A stretch of DNA of 64,000 nucleotides from positions 1,516,842 through 1,580,841 of the forward strand of contig NW_003101674.1 of NCBI RefSeq assembly GCF_000003855.2, read 5' to 3'. The first letter of the stretch is position 1. Every line of letters starts with the position of its first letter. This DNA is from Blastomyces gilchristii SLH14081. Taxonomy: Eukaryota > Ascomycota > Eurotiomycetes > Onygenales > Ajellomycetaceae. This document shows positions 23,819-36,720 of this stretch, piece by piece. The notes under the pieces were generated by a model that was not told where the DNA came from, ran no database searches, and saw only the letters and a list, made by a program, of their open reading frames with translations. A program made the translations under genes and the position numbers.

Positions 23819-26449
23819 CTTACTCTTCAACTACTCGGATTCCGATTGAGCAGGCCTCTTGAATAATGATAGAAAATTGACATTCAGCTATGTTTTTAAG
23901 TATACAGACAGCTCAATTTCATAGCATTCAGTAAAGCAATCTTGTGTATCTCTACATTTCAATGAGACTGAATATATGACTCTTGATAAGACAGTCTGTG
24001 AAGTAACATGAATTCAAAATCTCATGATTGAGCTTAGCTTCATTATCACATCTTTGATACAGATTCTTAATAATAATAAGAGTGTCATAGATCTTATAAA
24101 GATGACAGCTATTACAGTCTGAAATAAGTATATTAATATACATTTTCATTTTTCACATTGACAGTTGAATCAGAGAATCATCAATTTGAAATATATTCTT
24201 ACTACTTAGATGATAGTGAATAAGGTCACTAAATCTCTAAACACTGTGATATTTATAAAATTCATGATTTTACTAGGTCTTACAGGCAGAAAAGCTAGAA
24301 ATGCTTAATTTTACATTTGTATTCAGTTTTGACAGACTATCTTGATGAATTGAGCGTTTTTATATATAATTCTTGTTATCTTGAGAGAGAGTGTTGACTG
24401 TTACAGCTGTTACAGTTAGCTATTTCACTAGATCACGTGACTCATCACTATATTATACTCTTGTAGATAGATTTATCTAAACTGACCGCTGAGACCATGA
24501 ATTTCACATTTGATTTCATTTGATCTGATCTCATACATTTCTTGATGTGAGTCTCACCAGGACCAAGTCTCAAAAAAATCTGAAAATGAATCATTTCTGA
24601 GAGAAATGATGTGAAAAATAATCTGATTTAATTCAAGAACAGTGAAATGAGAGTAATTTCTCAGAATAAACTATGAAAGATAATCATTCTTTCAAAATCA
24701 GAATGAGACTGAGACTGAAGATCAAATTCAGTCTCATTCAGTTCATTCAGTGATTGCTTATATAATCAGAATTTGATAATGATTATTGATAATACTCATG
24801 AAATAACTAAATATATTCTTGTGCAAGTTTATTCTTTACTTTCTTATGAAAACTACACTTCTCTGATATACTGTGATCAGAGGTATTAAACTGTCTGATA
24901 ATTCTATGTTTTACAATCATGAGTTTCTTGATTATTTCTTCTTATAATTGTTCTTAGTGATAGTGATAAATATCTTAGCTTGAGTTGAACTTTCACTTCA
25001 TTCTCACCTCTGTCAATGAAATTGTCAGAATATCACATATCATCAGTGTAACAGTTGAATATATACTCTTAATAATTTTTCATAACTCTAGAATTGATTT
25101 AATATGTAAATTTGTTGAATTATCTTGAAGATAGTGATCAAATTCAGTTTTACAAGTATGTAGTTTTGCCTGATTTTCAGTTGTAATTAATGTATGTAAG
25201 TTCTGTTTCAAAGTTAGTATTATAGTTCTATGTGATATGAAGTGTTATCAAAGATTGTTACTTACTAGAGAATTGTATTTCACTGTCTTCACATCTCTAA
25301 TATCTGCTCATTCAAATCTGTGATAGTTGACATTGTAGTAGTCTCAGGCTAATTTGACATATGAGTCTTATTTCTTCTCTGTTCAATCTTAAGAAGTGTA
25401 GATGTTAACTCAATGAGAGAGATCTAGTAGAGCTGCTAGAGCATAGTACTCTGTAAAAGATTGTTCAGTTTTACTGTAGTAATATGCCAGTTTATTTCTT
25501 ACAGTAATAATAGCCTGTGCTATAGCATTATCTCAGACTGAATTTCTTTTTAAGTGATTCAACTGCTTCTCAAGATGAGTAAATAAACTGTTATACACTC
25601 ATCAGACTGACTGCAGCATTGGTGTATAAGTGATTGAGACTGTTATTATTATTATTATTCTTCAATTATAGATGTAAACAGTCAGAGACTATGACATCTA
25701 TCTGAGAACTTTTAGTTCTCGGGGTTTTTCCTATATCTGTAAAGTTAACTATTATACATTCATCAATTTCAGATATACAAAATCAGAAAATTCCAGCTGA
25801 GAATACTAAAACTGTTTACAAATTGCAGTGTTTTAACATCTTCTGATACTTTGAAATCATTTGACAATATCATCACAAAGGAAAAGAGATCACAGTCTTA
25901 AATATAGACACATTAAATAGATAGATAGAAAGAAATTGAAAGAAAAAGATAAAGTAAAGAGAGACTGTAATAAAACAAATTATTAAAAGATAGTATATAG
26001 CTGTTTTAACAGACTATATCTGATTGATTTTCTTCTCTTCATATTCAGATATTTCTGAATTTAGTCATTTTCTTGTAGCTGCTTGAGTTTCTGATAGAAA
26101 GTCTATTAAGTATTTAATTCCTGTCTCAGTTGAGAATAAGAATCTCATATTTAATTGATTTAAATCATACTTCTCTTTCAATCTGACTCTGAGACTATTG
26201 TATAATGCACAGTGCACTACAATATACTCAGAATTCTCATTTACATTGCAGAATGAGCATTCTATTGAGTTAAATCTATCATTAAATCTTTGTATATAAG
26301 ATTTGAAATAGCCATGTCCTAGTTTCAGCTGTATTATAGATGAGAATATTTTCTTTTTACATTTAATTGAACAAGATTTTCACTTGAGTTTTATTTCAAA
26401 TATTAAATAATGTGTACTCTTCTTTTATTTCTGCCAGTCTTTATTTCAC

Positions 26450-29400
26450 TTATCTAAACAAGATTCTTTTATTTTTCTCTTTATAAAAGATCAGGACACA
26501 ATTTTTTGAATAGATCTCCTTAATTCTGCACTCTTTTTTACAGCTGAATCAGCCAATTCATTATCATGAATATTCATATAAGCAGAAACTCAGTGTAGAT
26601 GAATTATCAGCTTTAATATTCTTCTCTTTTGAATTTTCAAAACAGAGTTTAAGATCAGTTCAAGATTCATTTGATCAGTATAAATCTGACTATTTCTAAG
26701 TCTTTTTAAAGCAGCTTGACTATCAGAGAATTTTCATATCTCTTTCAAACTATTTTCTCTTTTATAAGATTTTATTTCAATGAGTTTAAAAGCTTTCACT
26801 ATTACAAATAGTTCAGCATCAAAGACTTCAGATTCACAGCCTAAATTTCAGAAATCTGAGATAAAATTAATATTATCTTCAGTATAAGCAATGTCTGTGT
26901 CTAATCTACTCAAATTCTCATTTTTCAAGTCATCTGAATAAATCAGAATAGAGTCTTTTATATTAATTGTAGAAATTCTCTTCAAATACTATTCATATTC
27001 TTTCTCTTTAGATAGTTCACTTATTTGTAAGTTTATAAGAGATTCAAGCTTTTCTCTTCAGAGAGATAACTTCTCATGATCAACTTTTTCAACATTTAAA
27101 GAAGAAAATTGATTTTTAATCAGAGACTATAGTCTGTACAGTTGAGAAAACATTTTCTTTAAAGAATTATTTTCATTTTAATCAAGAAATCTATTTCAAT
27201 CCAGTTGATTTTCAGAGTTAATTGATGAAAATGAAGAAGAGACTCTTTCTCTGATTATATGATTTAAGCTCATCTTTATAACTCTCAGAGCATAGTTCAT
27301 ACAGGTCTTTTCAAATCTAATAGCAGGAGAGGGAATTGAAGCTTCAATTTTCATTACTTTAATAGAAGATGATTTGAATGCTCTCAGAATTCTTCTCAAG
27401 ACTCTGTTTTACAGACTTTGAAAGAGTTCAGTGAAATTCTCTTGATTATTTCATCAAACTTGAACTTCATAATCAGCTACTGATGTAATACAGGCTATAT
27501 ATAACTGTCTCATAGCCTGGAAGAATAGACCTCTCTCTGTATTTGATAGTCTGATTATGTTGTTCAATAGTCTTTCTGTCTTAACAGTTCTTTGTTGAAT
27601 ATGATATTTAAAATTCAACTTGAAGTTTAATTATACTTCTAATTATTTGATATTTACACTGGGTTTAATCTCTCTATTTAAAAGAGTTAGAGATAGTTCT
27701 TTCTCATTGAATCTAGAAAAGAAATGAATTAACTCAGTTTTATTCATATTAAATTAAATTTGATTGATATCTGCTCTAATAAAGATTTTCTTTACAGCTT
27801 GTTCAATCACTTTTAAATTCTCTTTAATAGTTTTTGAGCTGTAGACTAGATCAATATTATTCACATAACTCAGAGATTGCACTATTCTCATATTTCTATT
27901 TTTGAATAGATATGCAGTGTGTATTGCAAATAAAATAAATAAGATTGTAGATTCTTGTGATACTTCTATTTTTATCTCAGTCTTGTCTTATTTCATTTCA
28001 TCAAAGAAAAGTTGTATAATTCTTTTAGATATAAAACAGTTAACTCATTTTATTAGAGAAAGTGACAGTTTTAACATCTTCAAAGTCTGAATTAACTTTG
28101 ACTTTGAAATATGATCAAATGCTTCTTTTATATCAATAAAAGCTGCAGTTGAGACCAGATCTTCATACTTTGCTATTTGAATATCATGAATAACTGAGAG
28201 AATAGTGTCAATTGTAGAACACTGTTTTCGATCTCTTATTTATTCACTGAATAAAAGAGAATTACTGATAGAGCTTATAAAAGATAGTTAAGTAGCTATT
28301 ATTTTTAATAAAACCTTTTCTAGACAGTTTAATAGAGATATTACTCTATATAATTTGAGAATTGAAGTTTTTCTATTAGATTTTATAAGAATCACTTCAG
28401 TGACTTCTCTTCAGCATTCAGAATAATATTCATTTTTCAAGAGATTAAAAAAGAGCTCAAAATATTCATTCTTTAAGTAGAAGTATATATTTTGAATAAT
28501 TAAGTGATTAATTGAATCAGGCTCTGCAGCAGTTTTAACTGAACTTGAGAAGATAGCTGACTCTAATTCATCTTGAGTAAGATCAGATCATTCCCAGTCA
28601 TTTTCATCAATATAGTTGAGAAGTGACATATTCTCTTTCTCTGAATCTGAATCTGATAAGTTTTGAAAGAGAGTTCTTATAAAAGCTTGATATTTTTTCT
28701 CAAAAGAGTTTGCTGTATATGATTCATTCTGAAACTCATATTCTAAGGTTGAAAGTTTTACTACACTTCTTATTTTAGTATTGTTAAAAGCTTTAAAAAC
28801 TTTCTGTTCTTATGCTTCTTCAAGAAATTTATTTCAGCAGTCTGTTTTAGCTCTTTTAATATCTGAAAAATATTCATTTCTGACAGCTTTGAACTCTTTA
28901 TCAGAAATTATATCATTCTTTCAATCTCTTCTAGCAGTAGTCAATTATTTTCTTTTAGATATGATATTCTCATTCTATTAAGATTTTGAATACTCAGAAG
29001 ACTTTCTCTTTGAAATATTATCTTTAACACTTGCTAGAATAATAGATATAATGAGCTTCACTCTATTCTCAAGCATTTCATTTGAGATATCATGACCAGG
29101 ATTTCAATATAGCTCACTCTGTCTTTCAGATTTTAACAGTTTTATACTTTCTTCAACTGTCTTTCAGTCAGCTTTTTCAAAGTTAAACTGATTAGAGAGA
29201 AGAGAATTTTCACTCATTTATTTCTCACTCAGTTCAATATCAAATTGAATAATCTCATGATCTGATTCTGATGTCTCATTTGAATTAATAAATCAGTTTA
29301 TAAGTCTTTTTTTCATCAGATTTTGTGATATAAAGATTAGATTTATAATAGATTTCTGTTTCATATCTTTTCTAAAGAATGTTTATTAATCAGACTTGTT

Positions 29401-29960
29401 AACTAAATCTATTGAATGCTTAAAGATTCATTCAATCAGATTATCAGCTCTTACTACTCTTTTACATTCTGAATTTCATCAGAAATGATGTGTATTGAAA
29501 TCTTCTATAATTATAGAGTTTCTTGATAAAGTTATGTTCAGAAACTCTCTATTAATTGTTCAGATATTATTATTTTTCTTCAATGACTTTTCATTATAGA
29601 TATTTATGAGCTGTATAGTATCAAAGTTATTCTCTTTATATATAATATCATCGACCAGAATATCAGGGTCAGACATGATATTAAATCTTAGATTAAATTA
29701 ATATCTTGATCTCTTTCTTTCATAGATCACTACTCTTGACTTTATCTCAGACTTTTAAGATATAAAGCAGTAGTAGCTTAAATGAGAAATGATATATTTT
29801 TACTCAGCATTAAAATTCAGCTTCTAAAGCAGTATAAAATCAACTTTTTATTCAAATGCAATTTGAAAATAAGAATAAATATAATTTGAGTTTCTATTCA
29901 CATTATTTTGAATAAATGTGATTTTTGAAGATTTTTTAAACTTTTCTTATTATTTTTATT
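26450..29960 (-). pseudogene. LINE2 ORF2 remnant: endonuclease, reverse transcriptase, RNase H
   Basis: Read leftward from about 29960. An apurinic-type endonuclease part ends with a DFNTHHFWW-like block and SDHEI (about 29530-29230). The reverse transcriptase has AAFIDIKEAFDHI (about 28140-28100) and its catalytic YVDD box changed to YVNN at 27867-27856. The RNase H has SDSQAALKRLRN near 26730-26690 and a damaged HWVSAYMN, NELADSA block near 26600-26550. The domain order and the C-terminal RNase H identify the Tad1 clade. Numerous stops and both catalytic Asp-to-Asn changes rule out activity. Confidence 0.85.
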
Positions 29961-30040
29961 GTATATTCATACTAAAAGAGAGTAGAGTAGAATCTAATCA
30001 CTATTATCAGATAGTAGATTATAACTATTCTGAAAAGTAG

Positions 30041-31322
30041 AAATCTTAACTGCTTGCATTATATCTAGTTTATCATCAGAGTTATTTCTCAATTCTCTAA
30101 TCTTAAGAGAAGTTTGAGAATTCAAATTCTGTTTACATTTAGCTGAAGAATTGAAGTTTGAAGATTTAGATAGTTAAGAGTTTCTTCTTTTTAAGCTTGC
30201 AGTTGTGAGTTTACTGACTTAACTATTCTCTTCAGTTCTAGATTTGATTTGAGCTTCATCTTTTCTTCAGTTCTTTTGAGTTCTTAAAGCAAATATACAT
30301 TCTTTTGAGCTAGATGCATGTTTTTCTTTGCAATTAGAGTATTTAAGCAGAGTGTGTTGACATATTTCATCTCTTTTTGAGCATGTTTCACATTTATACT
30401 CACTAGTTTTGTGATCTCTGGCACAGAATGTATATTTTGAGTCTCTAAAACAGGAGATTGCAAAGTGTCTATATCTTTGACAGTTTGAACACTGTGTTTG
30501 AGCTTTGAGATTCATTCTTGAGTCTTTGTATTCATGAACTCTCATTTTCAAATCTACTACTCTTACTTCAGAGATCTTTGACTGTTCAAGTGTCTTTATA
30601 TATACTAGAACAGAGACATTTCTTCTACTTTATCTCAACTCAATTGATTTTAGTTATACAGACTCTTTTCTCAGTTGAATAGAGTTGTATTCTTCTAATT
30701 CATTTTTGAGAAGTAGTATTTCTTCTTCACAGTCAAAAATTTCAACTGAAATATCATGAAGAATGAATTTGTCTCACTTTTCATCTCTCTTAGATAGAAT
30801 TGTTGTGTTTAACAAAGATTCTACTTCTGATTTTCAGAGATTCTCATTCTGAATAAGGAATTCTGCACTGAATTCAGACATTGTAGTCAGAATGATAGAG
30901 TTTTCAAAGAAGAATGACTCAATTGAAGCTATAACTGGTTTTTGAACTTCAATATCAGTCATTAACTGAGAAAAGAACTGCTGATTAATTTCATTTCTGA
31001 TTCTTAAAATGAGATTTGAGTTTAGCTTGTTTCTTTGCAAGATATCCTGGTTTGAGACTTTGAGAATAAGTCTTCTATTTCTGGAGATTTGAAAGTTTTT
31101 CTTCTTTTATATTTTTTTCTTCACTTTTCTATGAATAGAAGTATAAGCATTATTCTTCTCAGTTTTCTCAGGATTTTGAGCCTGTTTTGAGATAGCAGGT
31201 TTAGAGACAGCAGATTCAGCTGCTTGAGCATATGTTTTCTTCTGATTTAAAGAAGAAGAAGAAGTAGAAAAAGAGAAAGAAGAGCAAGATAAGAAGTCAG
31301 TGATTATACTAGGAATTTTCAA
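30041..31322 (-). pseudogene. LINE2 ORF1 remnant: Gag-like RNA-binding protein
   Basis: The reading begins at 31322 (MKIPSIITDFL), passes a KTYAQAAES block, then PVIASIESFFFENSIIL..SEFSAEFLI (about 30960-30850), and contains tandem zinc-knuckle cysteines at 30490-30300: CSNCQRYRHFAISC, then CETCSKRDEICQH and CKEKHASSSKEC. This arrangement is characteristic of Tad1-type ORF1 proteins, which coat the LINE RNA. A run of 94 residues containing the knuckles (30267-30551) is still open, but stops break the frame at about 31108 and elsewhere. The 3' limit is approximate. Confidence 0.85.
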
Positions 31323-32632
31323 TATTTTTTAAACTGTGTTTGAAATTTCAAGCTTGAACTTGATCATCTTCTATAGTTGTCTAGTCTGAGTATGAAGAAT
31401 TAACAGAACTTCTTCATTCATCTCACTCAGATACTGCTTTTCAAGAATCTTGCTTACTTTTTCAAGTTTCTGTATTTCAAGAACTTATTATTTCTCTATT
31501 TCTTCTTTCTTTCTTCTCTTCAGAATTTCAATCTCAGGAATAGTATTTGAGAAAGCATCTTTTTTCACATCAACTGAGTGTATTTTTGAACTCATTATTT
31601 TCACTCAATGAAAAGTTGATCAGACTGTTTCAATTGAGATATGTATTGAACTCTTTTGAAAAGTTGATCAGACTGTTTCAATTAAGAGATTTCTATGTCT
31701 GTTTTCAATTGAAAAGTTGATTAGACTGTTTTAAAAGAAGAATAAAAGACTTTTGTATATAAAACATCTTATTTTTTTCACACTAGTTCAGTAACTAGAT
31801 TAGATTTTTGAAGAGAATCTAATAAACTAAAATTGATTTTTGAGATAAATCAATAAAATCTTTACAATCTCTTTCTTGAGATACAGTGAGAAAAAGTATG
31901 ATATTAATTGATAATAAATCAGATAATATAACAGTTTTTGAGAGAAAAACTGATAAAAAATAAATTAATTCTTTGCAGAGAAATTGATTAAAACTATTCA
32001 ATTTTATTCTAAATCATTCAATTCTTCTCACACAACAAGTGTGCAACTCAAATCAGTTAATAAAGAGTGTAAAAAAGAATTAAGTATTAATGAAAGCTCT
32101 TCAGTCACTGAAAAAGTAATTCTTACTTAAAATAATATGAAATTATGACAGAAAACAGCTCTGTTTTTAATTCTTTGTAAGAATATTATATAAAACTCAG
32201 AGAAAATCATCTTACTTTTTCAAGAGAAGTAAAAAACTATTTCTAAGATCTTTTTTTTATATTAACTGCTGCAGAAGAATAAGATAGAAACTGCTAAGAT
32301 ATGCACTACTGTATATTCTCTATCAAGACTTTCTCTCTTCAGAGTCTTAATATTATAGAGAATATAAGTCTGTTTCTATATAATAATATAAATATTATCA
32401 GCAGAATGTAGAGAAACTGATTACTTATATCTCAAAATAGAAGACTTTGTCAATAATTATATCAATATAGAGATAATTCTCAAATTCAATAGAAATCTAG
32501 TGTTGCTGTTCTCAATTCCTTGCAGAATCTATTGAATATTAAGGTATTAAAACTAGATTTAATATATCTCACTGTGCAGGGATCAAAGGCTCAGTCAGAT
32601 CTTGAAGTATACTGATTTTATAGTTGTTATGT

Positions 32633-32943
32633 CTGCTGATTATGTATCAAATACAGTTGCTGAGGTATCTTTTTGTACTTTTCTGCCGGGGATGGGCCAG
32701 ATCGGAAGGTGCGGTACAAGGGTGGGACTTGGTGTAAAGACAGAGAGGGTTTTTCGCGGAGGATGCGCTTCAGATGTGTCCGTTGATTATGTGCTTGATA
32801 CTATTGCCGAGGTATCTTTTTGTATTTTTCTGCCGGACGTGGGCCAGATTGAGAAGGGCGGTACGTGGGTGGGACTTGGCGTTGATGTTTTGGAACATCA
32901 AAGATAGACAGGGTTTTCGTGGAAGTTGCTTCTCAGATATCTC
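32633..32943 (-). repeat. Tandem monomers in LINE2 5' untranslated region
   Basis: Two related units begin at about 32633 and 32781 (about 148 and 163 bp). They share a GAGGTATCTTTTTGTA block, a CTGCCGG..GGGCCAGAT block and GGTGGGACTTGG. The same pair, heavily mutated, recurs in LINE3 from about 63681 to 64000. By position these resemble promoter monomers of other LINEs. They are rich in CpG and GG here and lost it in LINE3. Open frames on the plus strand through this region are probably incidental. Confidence 0.75.
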
Positions 32944-35330
32944 CACAATTACAGGTCGGGGATCTTCCAAAATCAAGAAGATTGGCGCATATGGCTAGGT
33001 CTCTTTGCCTTACAATTTGTATGGCAATTTGGCCCGGGGTTGTGGTGTGGTAGGGGTGAACGGGGGATAATCCCACTCAGGAGTTTCGAACAATGTCTGG
33101 TTCACGTTTGGCTGGATAACTCCACCACCACACGGGGTATGCGGTCGGCGATGGGGTCAAAATGCTCGTATGATCAAGGGCTTTTCGATGGATCTATCGG
33201 CGGGTTCTTATTCGAAAAATTGAGCGAGTTCGTGGTGGAGCGCCTGTGATTGAGACTGTCTTTATTGTCTTATAAAACTGAAACAGTAAATCAATCACCT
33301 ATTTCAACTGAGTTCACTTCATATCAGAAAGTTTCAATATCTGAATCTTTTTCTGATCAGAGTGTTACACTCAATGATTAATTATCTGATATAATTGAAG
33401 AGTCTGAACAGTCATCTCATATATTGAACTTTATTATATTTTAATATTCTGTATTATATTCAGTGATGTGACTGATTTGTTTATTTATTGAATATCATGA
33501 AATCATTATTATTATTTAGAGAAGATACAAATCATATTAGCAATGTTTCAAATCTGTGATATTTAAATTATTAGTCAATCTATTTAAAATTAACAGTAGT
33601 GTTATCAAAAAGTGTTATTAAAAAGCAATATTAAAAAGTGTTATTAAAAAACATTATCTTTTACAAAGTAAATGTAAAAGTTACTTAAGTAATTATTTTC
33701 ATCTTATTCTTATCTCAAGAATCAGTCATCTCATTATTCTTCATCTCAATGTTAAGATTCTTTATCAGTGTTTATATTACAAGTTGAATTACATGAGCAA
33801 TGCAGAAAATATGATCTTATTTATTATTTTAGAAATACAAAGCTAATTTTTAGTTTAAGCTGTTCATCATAGTGTAGTTATTCACAGCATTATCAGTTAT
33901 AATTGTAAGAAGACTGAGACTAATATCTTAATAGTCATTTTTAATCATAGTCATTAATATCTCTGTTATATAATCCTCAGTATAACTACTGATTAATGAT
34001 TTAAATTTAATTAATATCTCTTGATAAGTTCAGTTCTCATCAATGTAATAATATATAACTCTCATAAATACAAGATTATTTATACTAGTTTATATATTCA
34101 CTGTGAGAGACACTCTTCAATTACTCTTCAACTCTGATTCTAGATATTATATATTGACTTTGTAGTGTATCTTGAGATTGAATCAAAGACAGAATCAATA
34201 TGAAATATAAAGATTTGAATTAAGCATTTAAAGAAGTGTTCAGAATTCAGAGTTTTCAATTAATTGAAGAGAAAGATTCAGAGATATATATATACAAAGT
34301 AATTATTCACAGAAGTTATCAGATGAGAGTTGTGAAATCAGAGTACTGATACATAATTGTTTTCACATGATTTTCTTCAAATTAGAAAGTTAGTGTTATT
34401 AAAAATCATTATCTGATAGAGTAACTTATCAGCTCAGTAGTAATTTTCTGATTATTTTTCTTTTATTATCTGCATTCTGATAACTTCAGATGTCAGGAAA
34501 TTTCTTCAGAGCTATAATCAGTTTATAATAAATATTTCTGAATAAAGTTACAGTGATTATAGTAGAGAGATAACTCTTCAGTAATCTATAATATAATCTA
34601 TTGATAATTATTTCATAGTTTATCTTAGTATTTGTGTTGAGTTTTTCATAAATTTCATGACCTGAAATCAGATGTGAAGAATGAAATGATTATTTATTAT
34701 AATTGAAAGAGAGCATTCTGTGTTGAATTGTAAACAACATAGACTTTGTAATTCACAGTGATTTCTTGAAGAGTATATAAATCTTTAATAGAAGTAAAAG
34801 AAGTGAAAGAAGTAAATTCAGAAGATATAATAATAATTTAAGAAAGATAATAATTTATTTTCAATAACTGATCACTGATGTGTGTAAGAAGAATTAATAT
34901 AAGAGAAAATAATGTTCTTTCTTAGCTTAGTTATAATTTTAGTACTAACTCAGATTGAATTAGACTGACTGTGTGACCGTGTCTGAGACCAGAATTAAAC
35001 TTTACAGTTGTCACATTGCCTAAAAGCATTACTTCTGATCATGGTTTGTATTCATCACATTGATTTCAAATTCTGTTATTTCAAATATTAAAGATTTCAG
35101 ATTCACTTTTCAAATAAAAATCTAGTCTCAGATAAAGAATATGTTTGAATTCTTAGTCACATTTTCATTCTGATCTCATTATTGAAAATGATATTAAATG
35201 AGACTATGAAATCATTTCTCACTTACATAATATCATAACATAGTGCTCATTTGTTGAAAATTCAATGAAGAGTGTTATTAAATATTATTACTTTTCTGAA
35301 CACAGATCATAATCAATATCATTTTAATTA

Positions 35331-35535
35331 AAAAAAAAATATAAAATACAAAAAATAACAAAAAAATAAAAAACAAAATAACAAGAAAAAATCACAACAA
35401 AAAAAAAAAAAAAAAAGAGAAAGAAAAAAAGAAGAGAAAGAAAAGAAGAGAAAGAAAAGAAGAGAAAGAAAGAGAAAGAAAAAAAAAAAAATAAAAGAAA
35501 AAGAAAAAAACAAAAAATAAAAATAAAAAAAAATC
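35331..35535. repeat. Homopurine (A/G) low-complexity tract
   Basis: Nearly pure A with AGAGAAAGAAA blocks. The mirrored pyrimidine tract in the right arm is at 49188-49350. Phe-rich open frames on the minus strand here are artefacts of composition. Confidence 0.9.
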
Positions 35536-36631
35536 ATGATTGCAGAGCTGTAGCATTCTTAAAATACTCACTTCTCAGAGTCTTTGCAATGTTTATTATC
35601 AATTATATATCTCTTACAGTGAGAGTAATATGACTGTGATGAGTCATTGTCTTAACATCATCTAACAAATAATCAGTATATATCTATATAAATATGAATA
35701 ATTAGAAAATATACACTTAAAATGTGTGATCAGAGTAGACTCTGCTGTCACTTGAATAACATTAAGAGCAGAATGCTGGAATCAATGATTCTCTTCATTG
35801 ATTTCATGAACAAGGCATGTGAAGATGATCTTGAGAAATATAAGATTCTCTGACTTCTGATAGAAACAGATTTCATGAAGAGACTCTATTTTCATTATAT
35901 CAGAGACTGAGTATTATCAAAAAGTATTACTTCAATGTACATGTACTTACTGTGACAATTCACTCTCTGTGCACATGGCTGAGAGTTGTGACTTTTCCAT
36001 GCCACACAGCTCTTCCTGAGATGCTGCTGCTGATTCATAACTCACACAGTCTCTCAGTTCAGCACATGCTGCATATATACAGCTCTGTGTGCTGGAGCTG
36101 TGTTGATCATTATGACCTGATGTGATACTCACTTTTCACAGGCCATGTTTCATTTGATTGAGGAGAGAGAGGGAACATAACTGCTGTTTTATTTAAGAAG
36201 AAATGAATAATTGAATCTGTAGAAAATAATTTGATTTCTTCTGCATTTAAAATTTGATTAGTCTATACTCTTCAATTTGAGGGTTTCTGAGAGTGTTTTA
36301 ATAGTTTTCATATCAGCTTGGAATTAGTGATTGATTGAAGAAGAGAAAAGAGAGAAGAAAGAAATAAGAATAACTTATCTTTATAATATGAAAACAGAGA
36401 ATTACTGCAATCATTTATTCTAACAACAAAGATCTGTTTTCTGCATGTATCTCTGATACAGATTATATAATAACTGTATACAAAGAATATCAACAGTGCA
36501 TGCATTGAATGAAGATGATGTTGCTATGCAACACTGTAGCTGTTTCTGTACATTGCTGAAAGCTGTTAATATTTTCTTTGAGTCTCTTTATATTTGATAA
36601 GTCAGTAATATATTTCAATGCACTTCTTCTT

Positions 36632-36720
36632 TCATCATCATTATCATCATCATCATTATCATCATCATCATTATCACTATCATCATTATCATCATCATCA
36701 TCATCATTATTATTATCATA
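36632..36720. repeat. (CAT)n/(ATT)n trinucleotide repeat, left arm
   Basis: An imperfect run of ATC/ATT triplets; a His/Tyr-rich open frame results from it. The counterpart (GAT/AAT)n lies at about 42054-42141 in the right arm and differs in unit composition. Confidence 0.9.

Larger units (their letters stand above)
17980..24391 (+). pseudogene. Copia Gag-Pol polyprotein remnant
   Basis: A decayed copia gag-pol read on the plus strand, interrupted by MITEs at 21011-22030 and 23313-23818. A damaged CCHC zinc knuckle lies near 19358-19411 (the first Cys codon has become Tyr; HC and a downstream FILH follow). Reverse-transcriptase blocks run from about 22050 to 23100, with SSLYSLNS near 22512 and the catalytic YVDD changed to YVHN at 22658-22669. 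A copia RNase H pattern (SDSDWAG, ETEYMTL, INIHFHF) runs from about 23830 to 24200. Many stops are TGA or TAG where Trp is expected. An 18-bp minisatellite sits in frame between reverse transcriptase and RNase H. It cannot encode an active element. Confidence 0.85.
25644..33245 (-). mobile_element. LINE2: full-length Tad1-type LINE nested in hAT1
   Basis: A 7602-bp non-LTR retrotransposon with a (TAA)n tail at the left end, two ORFs on the minus strand and a 5' untranslated region at the right. The 14-bp duplication GTGATTGAGACTGT flanks it (25630-25643 and 33246-33259); the empty site is visible in hAT2 near 39675-39690. ORF1 carries zinc knuckles; ORF2 has endonuclease, reverse transcriptase and RNase H, the Tad1-clade layout. 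LINE1 and LINE3 are copies. It is decayed throughout, except for a CpG-rich 5' end from about 32660. Confidence 0.92.
24888..34828 (-). pseudogene. hAT1 transposase remnant, interrupted by LINE2
   Basis: The reverse-complement copy of the hAT2 transposase reading. The start ATG has become ATA at 34828-34826. The hAT TTDNA-like block survives as ITDNAVN around 33887-33910. The coding region is cut at 33260/25643 by LINE2 and ends near 24888. It contains many stops. Not functional. Confidence 0.75.
24478..34952 (-). mobile_element. hAT1: full-length hAT copy split by LINE2
   Basis: The segments 24478-25643 (1166 bp) and 33260-34952 (1693 bp) sum to 2859 bp, the exact length of hAT2, of which they are the reverse complement. 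The left terminus is TAAACTGACCGCTGAGACC. The right terminus is degraded compared with hAT2. It is followed by GATTGAAT (34953-34960), the same 8-mer that borders hAT2. Outer left flank: GATTTATC. Confidence 0.88.

Noticed and set aside
32602..33249. Open frames of 101 and 107 codons on the plus strand in a CpG-rich patch.
   Set aside because: They lie antisense to the 5' untranslated region of LINE2, cover tandem repeat monomers and show no protein family features.
35328..35537. Phe-rich 69-codon open frame on the minus strand.
   Set aside because: It is a by-product of the A/G-rich low-complexity tract; the mirror tract behaves likewise.
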